NCBI GenBank assembly: GCA_903813345.2
Contig: CAIIXF020000007.1
Coordinates: 23,239,564 to 23,303,563 of the forward strand
DNA length: 64,000 nucleotides
Source of the DNA: Owenia fusiformis
Taxonomy: Eukaryota > Annelida > Polychaeta > Sabellida > Oweniidae
Direction: 5' to 3'
Under the pieces are notes generated by a model, which saw only the letters and a program-made list of their open reading frames with translations, ran no database searches and was not told the origin of the DNA. The position numbers and the translations under genes are program-made. Numbering within the stretch: the first letter of the stretch is position 1; the number at the start of each line of letters is the position of its first letter. This document shows positions 1 to 13,101 of this stretch, piece after piece.

Positions 1-3000
1 ACAACAATATATTGTAATTTTTGGAATAATTATTTGATTATATGAAGTATTTGATTATATGAACTTTTTTAATTTCCCCTAGGTAGACGAAATGTTGTGT
101 ATTGAATTAAGTATAAGCGAATCAGCGTTAACTTGATTGTTTCGCTATTGTACAAAGGCTAAGCCAGATTGAGTGTGGAAATATTCTCCTCTAGACGATG
201 ATTTTGATTCTGATCTCGATGAACGTATAGCTTGCTAGAACATACTGTTATATAAGAGAAGAAGGGGGATACTGATGAACATTTTAAAATGTTATGTCAG
301 ATGTGAGTGTTTGTCTAAATCGTAAATTGTTAATCCAGGAAACCGTACATAGGATTATTCAATCAAATTCTCCGAATCGTCTCTATCTTTCTAAAGTTTT
401 GAATTCTCATTCGCCAAATACAGTGTCTTATTACGCAATAAGATCTTAAACAGTTAGAAAATGTAATCATTGGAAACCAGTTTAGTGTGTGCTTTTGCAA
501 TTAATATACACATTTTCAGAAAAAAATATTCCAGAATATTTGAAGTATAACTTTGTAAAATATGCATTTTCGCACAATGGAATCACCAATGCATAATTCG
601 TAAATATAAACCGTGAAGTGCAGTCATCTAATCAGGTCCGATAATCGTTCAAAACGATGACCAATACTCTAGCATGGTCAGGAAAACTTGAAATTTGTTT
701 GTGTAGGAAGGAAAGATCACATTGACCTTCATGTCAGTTTGACCTTCATGTCAAGACCAGACACCTCTCATGAGCTACAGGATTTGATTCTAAGAACCTG
801 TTCATTAAATTGTTTTCTACGCCGGTAACATTTGTTAGATACAGATGCTATAACTTGAGAGGGGATTGATTACCTGAATTTATCCAATATGAACACTCAA
901 TGAATACGGGGAAAACAACAAAATATACTCTTGGTATGCAATGTTCAAAACGCATCCGATTTTATGATATCGTGGATTTGTTTTTTATGGCTTATAACGT
1001 TCTAATATTTCTTTTCCTTACTATTTTAATACAGTTTGGTTTGCCTCTTTTGTCACCCGTGCTCCATAATATATCTTAAAGAAGGTACAATAAATTCCAG
1101 TTCAGTTCCATTGAAATTTAATTCTTGAATTTTTCAAAAAATTATCTTAATGTAAAATAAAAACAACTACTGCTGATGTTAATCGTAAACAGCTCTTGGA
1201 AACTAATTCGAAATGAAAACCACGGTTATCATTTAAACTTCACCTGTTCCTAATATTGTGTTTCAGGTCATTCAATAGATCAAGGACTAATAATTAATTG
1301 AGATGAGGAGCACAGGCTGATATTATTCGCGAGCGGTATGGAAAGGTCAAACTCCTGAAATAGATAACAGTTAATAAGAATAATTGTGTAGTGCAATATG
1401 GAAATCGAAGTATCAAAGACTATGTGTATTTTGTTCGTCTTAATTTAAAGCATGGTAACTTCGTAATTCTTGTTATCCTTGTTCAATTACTATATTTCGC
1501 CAACCGGTCGCCATTCTTAGACTATAGTACTATTATTTCCAACGAGGACGACCATAATGGTTCTTAATTTCCGAAAATGCATTCACTTAATCGCGTTGAA
1601 TGTATTCTGAACTTTGTTATCTGGATGGCATTATCCAGTCATTACTGTAATGAGATCTGCAAAACATGTACATACGAAGAACCGTATTATCACAATGAAT
1701 TTCAAAACCGAACATAGGAACATTCCCAATATCCCTTCGTTGTAAATGATTACGAAACTGACAGTATTGAATCTGATAATAAATGCAATCAGGGTATCTA
1801 AGATTGTAATATTGTTAAGTTCGGTTCTGTCAGTGAATCAAACTGCAGTCAGATTTGACAAGTTAGTGTCGATAGCTATTTCATCAAGTAATGGCGTTCA
1901 TTTGTTTGTGTCTATATCATATTGACAACTTGCAATTATAGAGACAAGATCGTTCATCTTATATATGTCCAGAACTTGAAGTAATTTTGGATAACATATA
2001 TCCCGTATGTCAAACTGGCAGAAAATGCATCGATTATTTCCAATGAGGTTCACAAATTGTGAGATATTGAGATTCTTTTAAATTCTTATCAATTTACATC
2101 GCATTAGTTCAGTCCAACCTGTCACTCAAGCCTTTGATATATAATGTGACATTTTAGGTTCCAGTAATATCAAGATTAAATAAAGAATTGAGACTTGGTC
2201 AAACGTGAATTCCGCAGAGACCATATTCTAAAAAGGCGGTTGATATTCTATTGCTAACGGCTCATTCTGCAAGAAGTCATGCCAAAAAATGTTGTGATTC
2301 GTTTATTGTAGTTTAGCATGTCATGTTCTCATTGTTTCTCCCAATTTAGTAGAGTGCACAAACTGTTTGTTGTTGCTTTCATTCAGATGTTACACGTATA
2401 CTGATTTGTTTAATTCTGGATTTTGCGGAGACAACTCTCCATGATCATCACTGTAAAGTCTATAGCATCGCATATCCGATTGTCTCCATAAAAGCGCGGA
2501 ATTCAATTACAGCACGTCGTTCTTCCAAGGTATACTGAAAAGAAAACAATTAAGATCAGATTCGGTGTCTTATAATTCATCCAGAAGCCTTGTAAGATTG
2601 TGAAACCCAAAAGGGGCTAAATATACGCACCCAACTCAACAGAACTCAATCTTACATAACCCACGTACCCACAAACTATTTTTATATCACCATTATAGCA
2701 ACACAATTATGTTCACATGTTTTCACATGTCATATGATATCAGAAAGCGCTGTTCAAATTGGAATTTTTACCTTGTGGTATAACGTTTATGTGTATATCA
2801 TGTTTTTATTTACGTTTGAAGCTCCCTTTACTTATCTGCCCGTTTGATTTTATTACCGAACCCATTAGCTATAGGATTGTATTCGTGCTGGAATAAACTA
2901 TTTTTACGGCCACATCTCCTTTGCAATTAAACTATAAAACATCATGTTTTATTTGGCTAGATAATGCAACAGGAACTGTAATCATAATGTTAGGTTTGCC

Positions 3001-4205
3001 ACGAGATCTATCTAAAATACATCTATTCTAATCAACACAATTCTGAAAACACATTATGATATAATCGTTGTGCATATCTCGCCTGAATAATGACGTAGCG
3101 ACGTTTAATTGCAAATGAGAAGCAACGACTTGATGTATAAAAAATCCAATCTGCATGACACTTGGTAGATTCAAAGATCTTAATCTATAAATCCGCTCAA
3201 ATTTGCATTTCGTATCCTACAAAATACAGTAGCTATATATTTCAGTTCGATTGAAATTTGGGTTAAACTAATTTCTATAGTGTTCATCTAGATCTGTCTC
3301 GGTATTTCATAGTGGGGGGGGGGCTATTTGTATAAATGGATATAAAGCCTTAAAGGAAAATATTCCAAACTCCTTCTGATGCTCGTTATTCCCCACTTGA
3401 TAAGGAAGGAAATTATATTGTGTACCATAATGCTTCGGACGATAAAGCCATAAGAAGTAGATTCCTTGTTTTGCGTCCTGGCAAAATCCAAATCATGCAA
3501 GGGTACAAGGAAAACAAACACAAACTCAAGAAAAAACACAAACTTGTTTGCTGAGAAATGTATACATTTTATGGGCATAAAAAGGGATGACACACCAATT
3601 TGATTACAAACGCATGTCTATACATTTTATACAATATATTTAAACATAGCTATTATTCAAGATTAAAATAAAAAAATTCACAATGTATGCCAAAGTAATC
3701 AATACCACTGTCAATTTTGAAGCACATTAAATTATCTGCGATTTCGTCTGATTGAACGAAATGCGATGGTACTGTCAGACCCTTGTGATTACTATTTGGA
3801 CGTGTTTGTTTTTTCTGATTTACTCACAATCGTGCAAGCAAGGGGACGCAAAACAAAGAATCTACTTTTTATGGCCTAATGTCAAACGTGTAGTTGGAGC
3901 TGCCTTTTATCTCCATTCCCTTCTGGGGTAGGAGTACTAGTACGTATATGCTTTTAACAATATATTGTTATGGTCACCTGTAATTCCGTAGCGTATAATG
4001 CGTTCGATTTATTGGTGATTCACCATATCAGTTTCATTGACGCAAGTTACGTGGAGTTATACTTTGTTTGCACAGGAGGATATTTAAAACGGATGACAAC
4101 ATCGGTAAAACATAGAAACGTCAAACAGCTTAGTAATAAAAGTATATTGGAATTCATTCACAAACAGCATGTAATACAATATCAAACAAACAAAAAAACG
4201 TCCAC
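1..4205. other. Intergenic DNA, no gene seen
   Basis: AT-rich sequence with only short open frames lacking domains or codon bias. It has a G run near 3313, and an inverted pair (about 3440-3490 and 3830-3880, sharing gacgcaaaacaa.gaatctac) that may be arms of a fold-back element. Confidence 0.5.
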
Positions 4206-4310
4206 ATATAATATAATATAATATTATATAATATAATATAATATTATTCAATACAATACAATACAATACAATACAATATACAATACAATACAATTACAAT
4301 ACCAACAACT
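4206..4310. repeat. Pentanucleotide microsatellite (ATAAT)n then (AATAC)n
   Basis: Two adjacent 5-bp repeats: about 45 bp of tataa-type units followed by about 55 bp of caata-type units with single-base interruptions. It directly abuts the fold-back element at 4341. Confidence 0.9.
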
Positions 4311-4340
4311 AAAACCCAGTCACCTATTTTTAGAGGTATT

Positions 4341-4712
4341 TCACTGATGATCCGCTCGATTGCGCTGGTTACCGAAACGGTTCGTTTCGGTAACACAATG
4401 TCGGAACGTGGAAGGTACGGTTGTTCTTTTTTGCTTATTTCGCTCGTTGTAGGCAGAATCCCTACGACATTTTTTCTCATAAACGTGTATTAGTATCATA
4501 TGTTTTATAAAAGGTACATGTTTGCGAAAAAATAGCTCAGAAGACAACAGAATCGTCGATTTAATTCCTCACTTAAGTTACATAAACGGAAAGGATTAAA
4601 AGTGCAGATTTTAACTGTTTTTCGAAATACCGTTTCGGTAACGTGCCTTCGACGGTCCGACATTTTGTTACCGAAACGGTTCCAGCGTAATCGAGTGGAT
4701 CACCAGTGTATT
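4341..4712. mobile_element. Fold-back/MITE-like element with about 50-bp inverted ends
   Basis: The left end (TGATGATCCGCTCGATTGCG..) matches the reverse complement of the right end (TGGTGATCCACTCGATTACG..) over about 50 bp, with ACAATGTCGG further in on both arms. Nested inside are palindromes built on GTTACCGAAACGG: 4368-4394 is a tight hairpin, and 4629-4642 pairs perfectly with 4667-4680. No coding capacity. Confidence 0.75.
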
Positions 4713-7700
4713 TGGCAGTAGTTTTGAAGGGACGTCACTTTTAGAATTCTTACCATTACTTCCGAATTATGTGTAAAAATGCATTGTCAGATATTGAAAT
4801 AGGATGATGTTTCGATTGTGTGCACCCGCTCAGTATTCCATATTGCGTGCTTCTAGCAAAATTAACCTGTAAAAAGTAAAATGAAGAGCAGCCGCAAATG
4901 GTAGCGACAAAAAAGAAATACGTCGATGCAAAATTTAAAAATCCCTTCCTTGTAAATTCACTTTTTGTAAATAATGTATCATTTGACATGATGTGCCATT
5001 GATAAGGATCATGAATCGATTTAGTACCATTGACTTTTGTGAGATTATCAACCAATCACTCAATTGGGAATACTTCCTGAATAAGAGACTTATTATTAAT
5101 TGTAATTTTTCTAGAATCATTTATAATTTCTGTTATTGTTCCCACTTGTATATGTATTTATTCAGTCCCAACTCTACGCATATTGTAATTAATGTATCTT
5201 ATTTATTGTATCAGTGTAAATACCTCGGTTTGTGCGTTATCGGATAAACCATTAAAATATAAATTGTGGAAATATAATGACGTCAAAGAGACAACAATGG
5301 AAATTTTTATTATTTGTACCTGTGTCAGTCTACTCCTTTCCACTGGTACACCTTTTATTTTATTGTTTTTAAATGCTGTTTATTCCATTAAGGTAATTAC
5401 ATATACAATTTGAAATAACTCACAAAGGGTTTCAACATAAGCGGATATTGTGGCTCATCTTATTTAACCAAGTGCACATCTTCATCAAAAATGGGAGGGG
5501 GCGAAGACATTTTTATACAGGACTTCCGGCCTGTATCTAATGTAGCCTAAAGTAATCCTGAAATCAAAGCATAGGCATCCAATGAAAATACAATCGTTTC
5601 AAACAAACTGTAATCAAAAGTACATGGAGACCTCAGACAAATTGCGATTAACTTTCTAAAAATGGTAATGATTTTACAATACATTCCGCTATCGACATAA
5701 GGTGTCATACCTATTTTCTAAATGTCTCACAGTTCTGATAATATTTCATGACAATCCTTTGATTTGTAAGATTGTCCAGCAATACTTTTGATAAAGTAAA
5801 CGTCATCATTTTCAGAACTAATAAAATTTGGACATTTCTGCAACATAAATAATTTCTATATTTGATCTTATATCCTTTTCTAGATTATAAATTAGGATTG
5901 TAAGAGAGATATCAGTTTGGTTTGTGAGACGATATCGATTGGTCTTTCCAACAGTCTTAAAAACAAACAAATCTAGGTGTTGTTGCTAAAAAGGCGACTT
6001 TCCTCTCGGATCAACGATAAAAAATAAAATTGTTATTTCGAAATTCCATTAAAATTCCATATATCCAGTTACTTCAACGTAACAAGATAGGTGTCTTTCT
6101 GGTTTTAGATTCTAGTTACTTTGGTGGTGCGTCGGACTCAATAGAACCAGTGATATATATTCCTGAATGATATATATTCATTCAGTAATGATATGCATTC
6201 CATCAACTTCTGTCACTATGATGAATTCAGTTCCGCCTTTTGATGTTTTAAATTAAATCCAACAGTTTATGTTACGAATAGATGTCACTAGCTTAATATG
6301 CTAGGATCATATAAGCTGATGTAATAGTATTAATTTAAAAGCAATGTATAGATGGTAGTCACAAAAGTAGGAATATGTCGAACGATACCATTAGCTAAAT
6401 CACAATGATTTTGTGCTCCCATGATTTTAATCTGAAACACGAACCCCTTTAAACTGGATGATACATATTGTCAAATGATCTTATAGAACGCCGTGAGATG
6501 TCTTATGATAGATATGATAGACGTTTTGGACATTTCAACATACTCGTGGTTCTATAGAATATAGGCCAACTAAAGTGTTGCTTAGAACGCATGTTTCGAT
6601 TTAACAGGGTATAACTATTTAAAAAATAGCTATAATTCTGTTATGATTGATTATTTGGCCTATAAAGTAATTTATAAATATATTTCCACTTTTTCTATAA
6701 ACAATCTCTCTGGGAGACCAGATGACGAGATAATTGAATAAGTCGTTGTGAGTGTTATTCTCCCCGTTTCCTAATTTTTCCATAAACCCTGATACCAGTC
6801 AAAGGAAATCTTATCAGATATCTTAACTGGCTTTTTCTGACAACTCAATTGCATCAGACGTCAGTTTAATGTATTAGACCGAGAGCGACATAACTTTGCA
6901 CCCCCCAACCAAGAGGAACTTGTCAGCGATAGATGGGAGATAGCCTGAAAGTCAAAATGTTTTTCAATTATTTTAAAGGAATAGATAAGTGGTGTGATAA
7001 ACGTGATGATAAAACACCCAAATGGGAGAGCTACTCTTAATGTTTAAATGAAAAAATCGAAGATGACAAATGTGTTAAGTGGAAGTTTCAAAGTTATTTG
7101 GAAAGTCTTGAATTCTAGTTGTGATAGTGTAGAATTATTCAGCCTAATCAACTTCATCTGCTCCTTGTTTTCGAGATGCCAATCAAGTTTTCCGATACGC
7201 ATCTAAGGTTGATGCAGTAGAACGAGAAATCTCTCATCATCCCACTTATTGAGCCTAATCGGGTATCGAAGTGACGTCGATCCGTCTGGCCGTCCGTTCG
7301 CTCGCCTTCACAGATAATAGCCCACGGACCGTTTGTTCAATTTAGTTCAAATTACGCAGATGCGAGTTGGTTGTTACCAGTTTCGCCACCAGGTGGCTAA
7401 TTCGGGGAAAATAACATGGCAGGGTATTACACGCTTCCCTTAAACTTGAATATTCATCAGTTTTAGTGGTTCACTTTTCATATTCCCCTAATGTATCTGA
7501 TAGTTATACAACTTAAAATATGTCCTGTAAAAGAAAATATTATCTGCCCAATACAAGAAAAATATATTTCATTTTTTGTGATTTTACAACATGGGGTCTA
7601 TGGGGAATTTCCCTGACCTTGAAGTCACATTTTTAATTAAAGAAAGTTAAATTTTCAAAGTTGATAAACTTCTTTCAAAACCACATTTCTAGACGTAATT

Positions 7701-10700
7701 TTACATGTAGACTCCAAATATGACATCACTTTAACTGAATTCCGAACTTTTAATAGCGTATATCAAGATTATTTCTACTCGCATCTAGAGTATTGTAAAA
7801 CATTTATACTTCACATGCAGCATAGACGCATTTGTTCTCATGGACTTATGATGTTATTTTCAAGTAACTATCTGTTTTAGCGATCAGGAATTGTATTGTA
7901 AAGATCGATTTGATTTTATGTCAGAAAGATAAAAAGGATCTCGTGTCCTGACACTTTTGAAATCGTTGAATTATAAAAAAGGATTACAGCAAAATAAGAA
8001 TGTGGACTTTCTAGCCCGCCTTGTATAATAACTGCTATTCGATTTACCAGTTATGTTTCACGTAATGCTTCAAAGGTCGCCTGTAAAGTCTGAACAAACT
8101 TTTTAATGAGACTTGGGACAAATTCTCCATCGTATAGTTTTCAAATATTTTCCTGCAATTTTCGAAACAAATGATGTCACGGGGATACGCTTCGATGTCA
8201 TTCAGTTTTTTCAAAATATTTTTCTTGAATGTTAGACGCTCAAAGCAATAATGTTGGCCTATTTCGACTTTGCTTCACTTCTGTAATGCGTTAATTCCTT
8301 GATTTTGAGTCAACCAATTTTCTTAATTTTTTCAAAACAAAATAATAATAAAGATACAATAAACAATATGTCATGCATTGATGTAACTTATTAATCAACA
8401 ATAGTCTGTGCGTGACAAACAATATTTGATTTGAAATACGTGCCTAATAATTCGAACAAAAAGTCCTTTAAAATCAACTTTTTGAAACTAAATTGAAAAG
8501 TTTCACTCACCACATTGGGTAAGACTATAAGCCAAAGTGCTTTAAACTGTGTATAAGGTCTTAAGTATGCGATTTCTTAATGTTAAGTAATACTAGTACA
8601 CCTCTTCTGTCGAATATAGATCACGTTCAAAACTTAAACAGTATCTATTGCAAGGTTGTCATCTTCAGCTTCTAAAGGACCATCCGTGTTAATTGAAAGG
8701 AAAAAGTCTGGTGTCATGACCCAACATTTGTGATTCATAGTCTTAGCTACAAGCCCTTGTGACCCTACCCCCACCCTTACACACATCCCCACTGTGTGAG
8801 ATGTGTGTAGTCAAGTAGAGGGGGGTCACAGGGTCTTTTAGCTTGGCTATGTGATTCAATACAAAAACCGAAGCCATTAGCAGTCATACGATCGCTCTCG
8901 TCCTTTCTGCTAACGATTTTCTGTATGGATATGGTTTGATTTCCAAGTCAAAAATATCGAACCGTTGATCAATTTGGACCAAAACATATTTGCATGATCG
9001 ATGCCTCTTTGCATTCTAATTTCGGGACATGACTTTGAAGTGACCCTACCAATTTTTAACAAAGTTTGATTTATGAAAACAATTGTACACGGTTTGAGCA
9101 AACCTTGTTTCAAATGACATTAAGATTCAAATCTCTGGTTCTTGCTCATATATTAGATTTACATTTAGAGTCAATGGACTTGTAATCTTCGAATTTGGAA
9201 TGAATATAATGAAGTTCCGTCATCTCAAAAACTTGCATTAAGATAAGTGTGATTACATACTCTATCAGAGAACGAGGGCTTATTGCCAATGAGGATAATT
9301 TCTAAAAAGGATATACGATTAAATGTTAATTATTGCGATTGTGGTTAACGTTCAGAAACGTGAATTGATTGAGTACGGTATCGGAAGTTTTAGCTTCCGT
9401 ATTTTCTCTTTTAACTTGACCGATATCGTTACAGAAGCAGAAATGCATAATTTTAATATCTCTGGAATGGAAACTTCATGTCCTGTCAGTATGTTATGGC
9501 AATCAATCATGACTTTCTAAGATAAATGCCATTATATTCTCAGAGAAAGTAAAGAATGTCACCTTGTAATCATAATGGATAGAAATCTAATGAAAATTAG
9601 CTCATAGTTTGTGAATAATGAATCGGCACTTTCTGCTTACTGAATATTGTATCACAGAACCTGTATTTGGTACATCATTCTTTAATTTCCATTGTTAAAC
9701 GAAACTAGGAAAGCTTGAAGACATCACATCATGGACCGAACAATTAAAAACACCACGCGTGAAACCATGGATGTATTTTTAAAAGAATGTTCTCATATTT
9801 TTACAGGTCGCTTCTTTTAATGATTCAGTCTTACTAATCCTGGATTTAAGTCATAGTCGTATATTGATTGATTGTGAAGTACTAAATACAAACTTTACCT
9901 TTCTTGTTCAGCACATATTTATAATCCGTATTCCACACTAATTACGTACCTATAGCCATGTTCAGGGATTCTCTACAATTTATTATCTCCGTAGACGTCA
10001 GTTTTGATCTTGATTGGTAGTGCATATGGTGATGATACGTTTGATTCATAAAAAACTAGGTCTTGGCCTCTTATAATGATGCGTTAATTGACGCTTACTG
10101 ACCTACTGACACAAATAATGGATGACTATAATTCATTTTTATACACTTCATTAAGCAAGAGGAGCTAGTTGATGAAATGTGAAATGTGATGATCAATTAA
10201 GCACAAGTGCCATAATAGGGGTAAATACCAAAAAGTGAGAAGTAAGTACACAGACATAAAAGGAGTACAGTGAATCAAATATCCAGCACCCGAATGAGAC
10301 ACGTAGTCTTGCTTGAAAACCCTGACACCCCCCCCCCCTTATCTACTTCAACAACAGTGGTTGAAGCCGAGAAGGAATTTTGAATTAAGACTTTGAAACA
10401 TGTTTCACGTTTTCAATCCAACAAGAACATCTACGCACTCTGCATTGCATCCTTGCTTTAACTTGTAACGATTACGACACAGATCAGATCGTCTATTTTC
10501 AATGTAAGGGGACATCTTGCCATCCGTGTTCCCTTAGAGACACCGTGTAATTTATTTTCCTTAGATTAGTATTTATGACTTCACAGTTGTCAATTTATTT
10601 TTAACTTCATACTTAAGCCTTTAATAAATTCTCGACCCTGTGATTTCATAACCTTATTAGCGAGGACCTCACTTGTCACTTCACGCTTATGAGTAGTCAG

Positions 10701-12362
10701 AGATGTTCTCTTGTCACATTATATGTGTCTAGCTCTCTCACGTCCCTTAAAGGATTTGTATCTATCTTCACTCTTATTGATTTTTCCAATAGGGTAAACA
10801 TGAATGATAAGACAGAAGAAATAATTAATAACAAGATATTCTTTATGGGGTCAATTAAGTGGAACGAATGACCATTGAAAGTAGTGAATGTACATATTGA
10901 CATTTTTGCACAAATGCAAATGACATAGCCAAATGCACACACGGGTAAAACAAGTTCATCGATGTATAAGAAAACACTTGAACAAATCGAAAATATGATA
11001 TGTATTTCATTTAATTTGTTGGATTCATGTTTGAATGGCGTTGTTACCATAGTAACAAGCATAGTACGATAACAGCTTGAGTTGGGTAGGATTTAAAAAC
11101 CATGTGTCAGACTATAGGAACTCGAATAAATGAAGATAAAAAATAGTTTATAAAATATAATTTGGTTTATAGATATGCATACAGCAATCAAGACTGTACG
11201 ATCAGTAGCATGAGTAAGTTAAAGCAAATTAAAATATAAAAAGTGAATAATGAATGATCGGTAATGCTACACCACTGACATGAATTACCGCTATACAATA
11301 CAAGAACACTGTCTATAAAGGATGTTCCGTGTTTACAACTATATAAACATAAATGCGGTAATATTTTATGTGGATTGCAAATATATTTGACTTAAATAAA
11401 GACAGTACACACTTTCTCTGTACAGGATTTCGACCTACAGCTGTTAAAAAGGTAGTTAATATATCGGGTCTGATTGAATGAATTGATCTGGGATATTGAG
11501 CATCCAGTTAATCGATCACAAAAGGACGAGAACACAGATTGAACAAGGGTATATATTTTGTATGCAGTATGGTTTGTGTACCTATACAAACTTTTGACAA
11601 CATAACTGATTCTGGCCCATATACTGTATGTTCAATTCTTGACATACAATATAAACGAGGGATTCAATACGCTCGGGGCTTTAAATAGAGAGAAAGTACC
11701 AGTTGTTCAAACAAACAGTCCGCTACATTCGGACGACGACGAGGAAAATCTTGAGTATTTAGGAGTTATAAATTTTACATAATGGATACATGATGATGAA
11801 TTGATGAAGCATTGGAATAGGAAATAGCGAAACTACACTAATGGAAAGAAACAGGAGTCGATATAGCGATATCAGATAATAATATAATCAGGAAATACAA
11901 ATATGATTTCGATATCGTAAATACGATCATTTTCGGATGGCGTGAATATAATAAAAACGTGGAGTAATCATGATTTCTATAAGCCGTTTATGGATTAAGT
12001 CAGGAGAGACAGTCGATGGAAGATAGAGATAATCTCTTGAAGATAAAGCTTTTGCATTAGGCACCGTTTGACTATTGAATTAGCAACGGAAATAATCCCG
12101 TACTAAATTGTTACTTTCTTCATATATCGCTTCCGCAAGTAATACAGACGCTGATTTGCATTGATTTCATAAGTAACCATCATGAAAGTTTATGATCCTT
12201 GCCATTATCATGCACTACGTGATTAAGTTAATATAGCTCGACATACAACTACCCCGGTAGCCTTACAAACAAGTAAAGCGCTAAGCACACATTCCGCTAT
12301 TGAAGTCCGTTTAGACAAATCTAAAGTTTGTATACCTGTACACCTCTCGAGGAAAAATCAAA
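4713..12362. other. Intergenic DNA upstream of the cyclase, no gene seen
   Basis: Only short, non-conserved open frames. It holds an imperfect inverted repeat at about 8747-8840 (pyrimidine-rich C runs pairing with a G-rich arm), whose tagctacaagcc start recurs near 21967, a C run near 10328, and the cyclase promoter region at its end. Confidence 0.5.
11680..11688 (+). promoter_or_regulatory. Possible TATA-like box upstream of the cyclase
   Basis: The sequence tttaaatag lies about 680 bp upstream of the start codon, with caatataaacg a little further up. The interval to the ATG contains several out-of-frame ATGs, so a 5' UTR intron or a nearer start site is equally possible. Low confidence. 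Confidence 0.2.
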
Positions 12363-13101
12363 ATGGAGTTTTTGGAGTGTCATAACGTGATTCAAATGCT
12401 GTTGTGGCTTTGTATATTTGGACTAGGGTACACACAGGATATTAATGGGAATAATGAACAACCCCTGTGTCAGATTAAATTAGGAATTATTCTACCGTAT
12501 AAAGGAAACCATTTATGGACACGACCTAAGACAGAACCAGCAATTCAATATGCGATTGAAGGAATACAAAATCGCACAGATCTATCAGCATTGGACCATT
12601 GTGAATATATTCTGAACTGGGGAGACTCGAACTGTTCAGAAATACTCGGACCACTTGTTGCTATCGATATGTATTATAAAAATATGGCCAACGTCTTCGT
12701 TGGACCGGCCTGTGACTATGCAGTGGCCCCAATCTCCAGATTCTCGCCATTTTGGAATATACCAATCATTACCGGGGGAGCATTGGTGGAGGCCTTCAGT
12801 CAGAAGAAAACCAAATATAAACTTTTAACTCGAGTGTCAGGCTCATACGAAAAACTAGCACAGTCATTAATAGATCTATTTGACAAGTACCAGTGGTCCA
12901 ATGTCTCTTTAATATACCATGACAATCTTGGGGAGAATGCAAAACTGAAGGGAAAGTCATCATGTTTCTTTACATTACAAGGAGTTTTCCGTGAATTAAG
13001 GGTAAACTACATTGTCGAACCATACTCAAAACACTTCGACGAGACAGATAACACCACCGACTTCAAGAAAATATTGTCTGAAGCATCCGAAAGGAGCCGA
13101 A
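12363..13101 (+). CDS. Cyclase exon 1: signal peptide and first half of ligand-binding domain
   Basis: Encodes residues 1-246 plus one base. A hydrophobic leader ([12 protein letters not shown]) ends near residue 25. The ANF-receptor type fold follows, with typical stretches such as [16 protein letters not shown] and NIPIITGGA. Several N-glycosylation sequons (NRT, NCS, NVS, NTT) fit an extracellular domain. The donor is A|GTAAGA; reading on past it gives only four more codons before a stop. This one exon carries most of the membrane-distal lobe. Confidence 0.93.
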
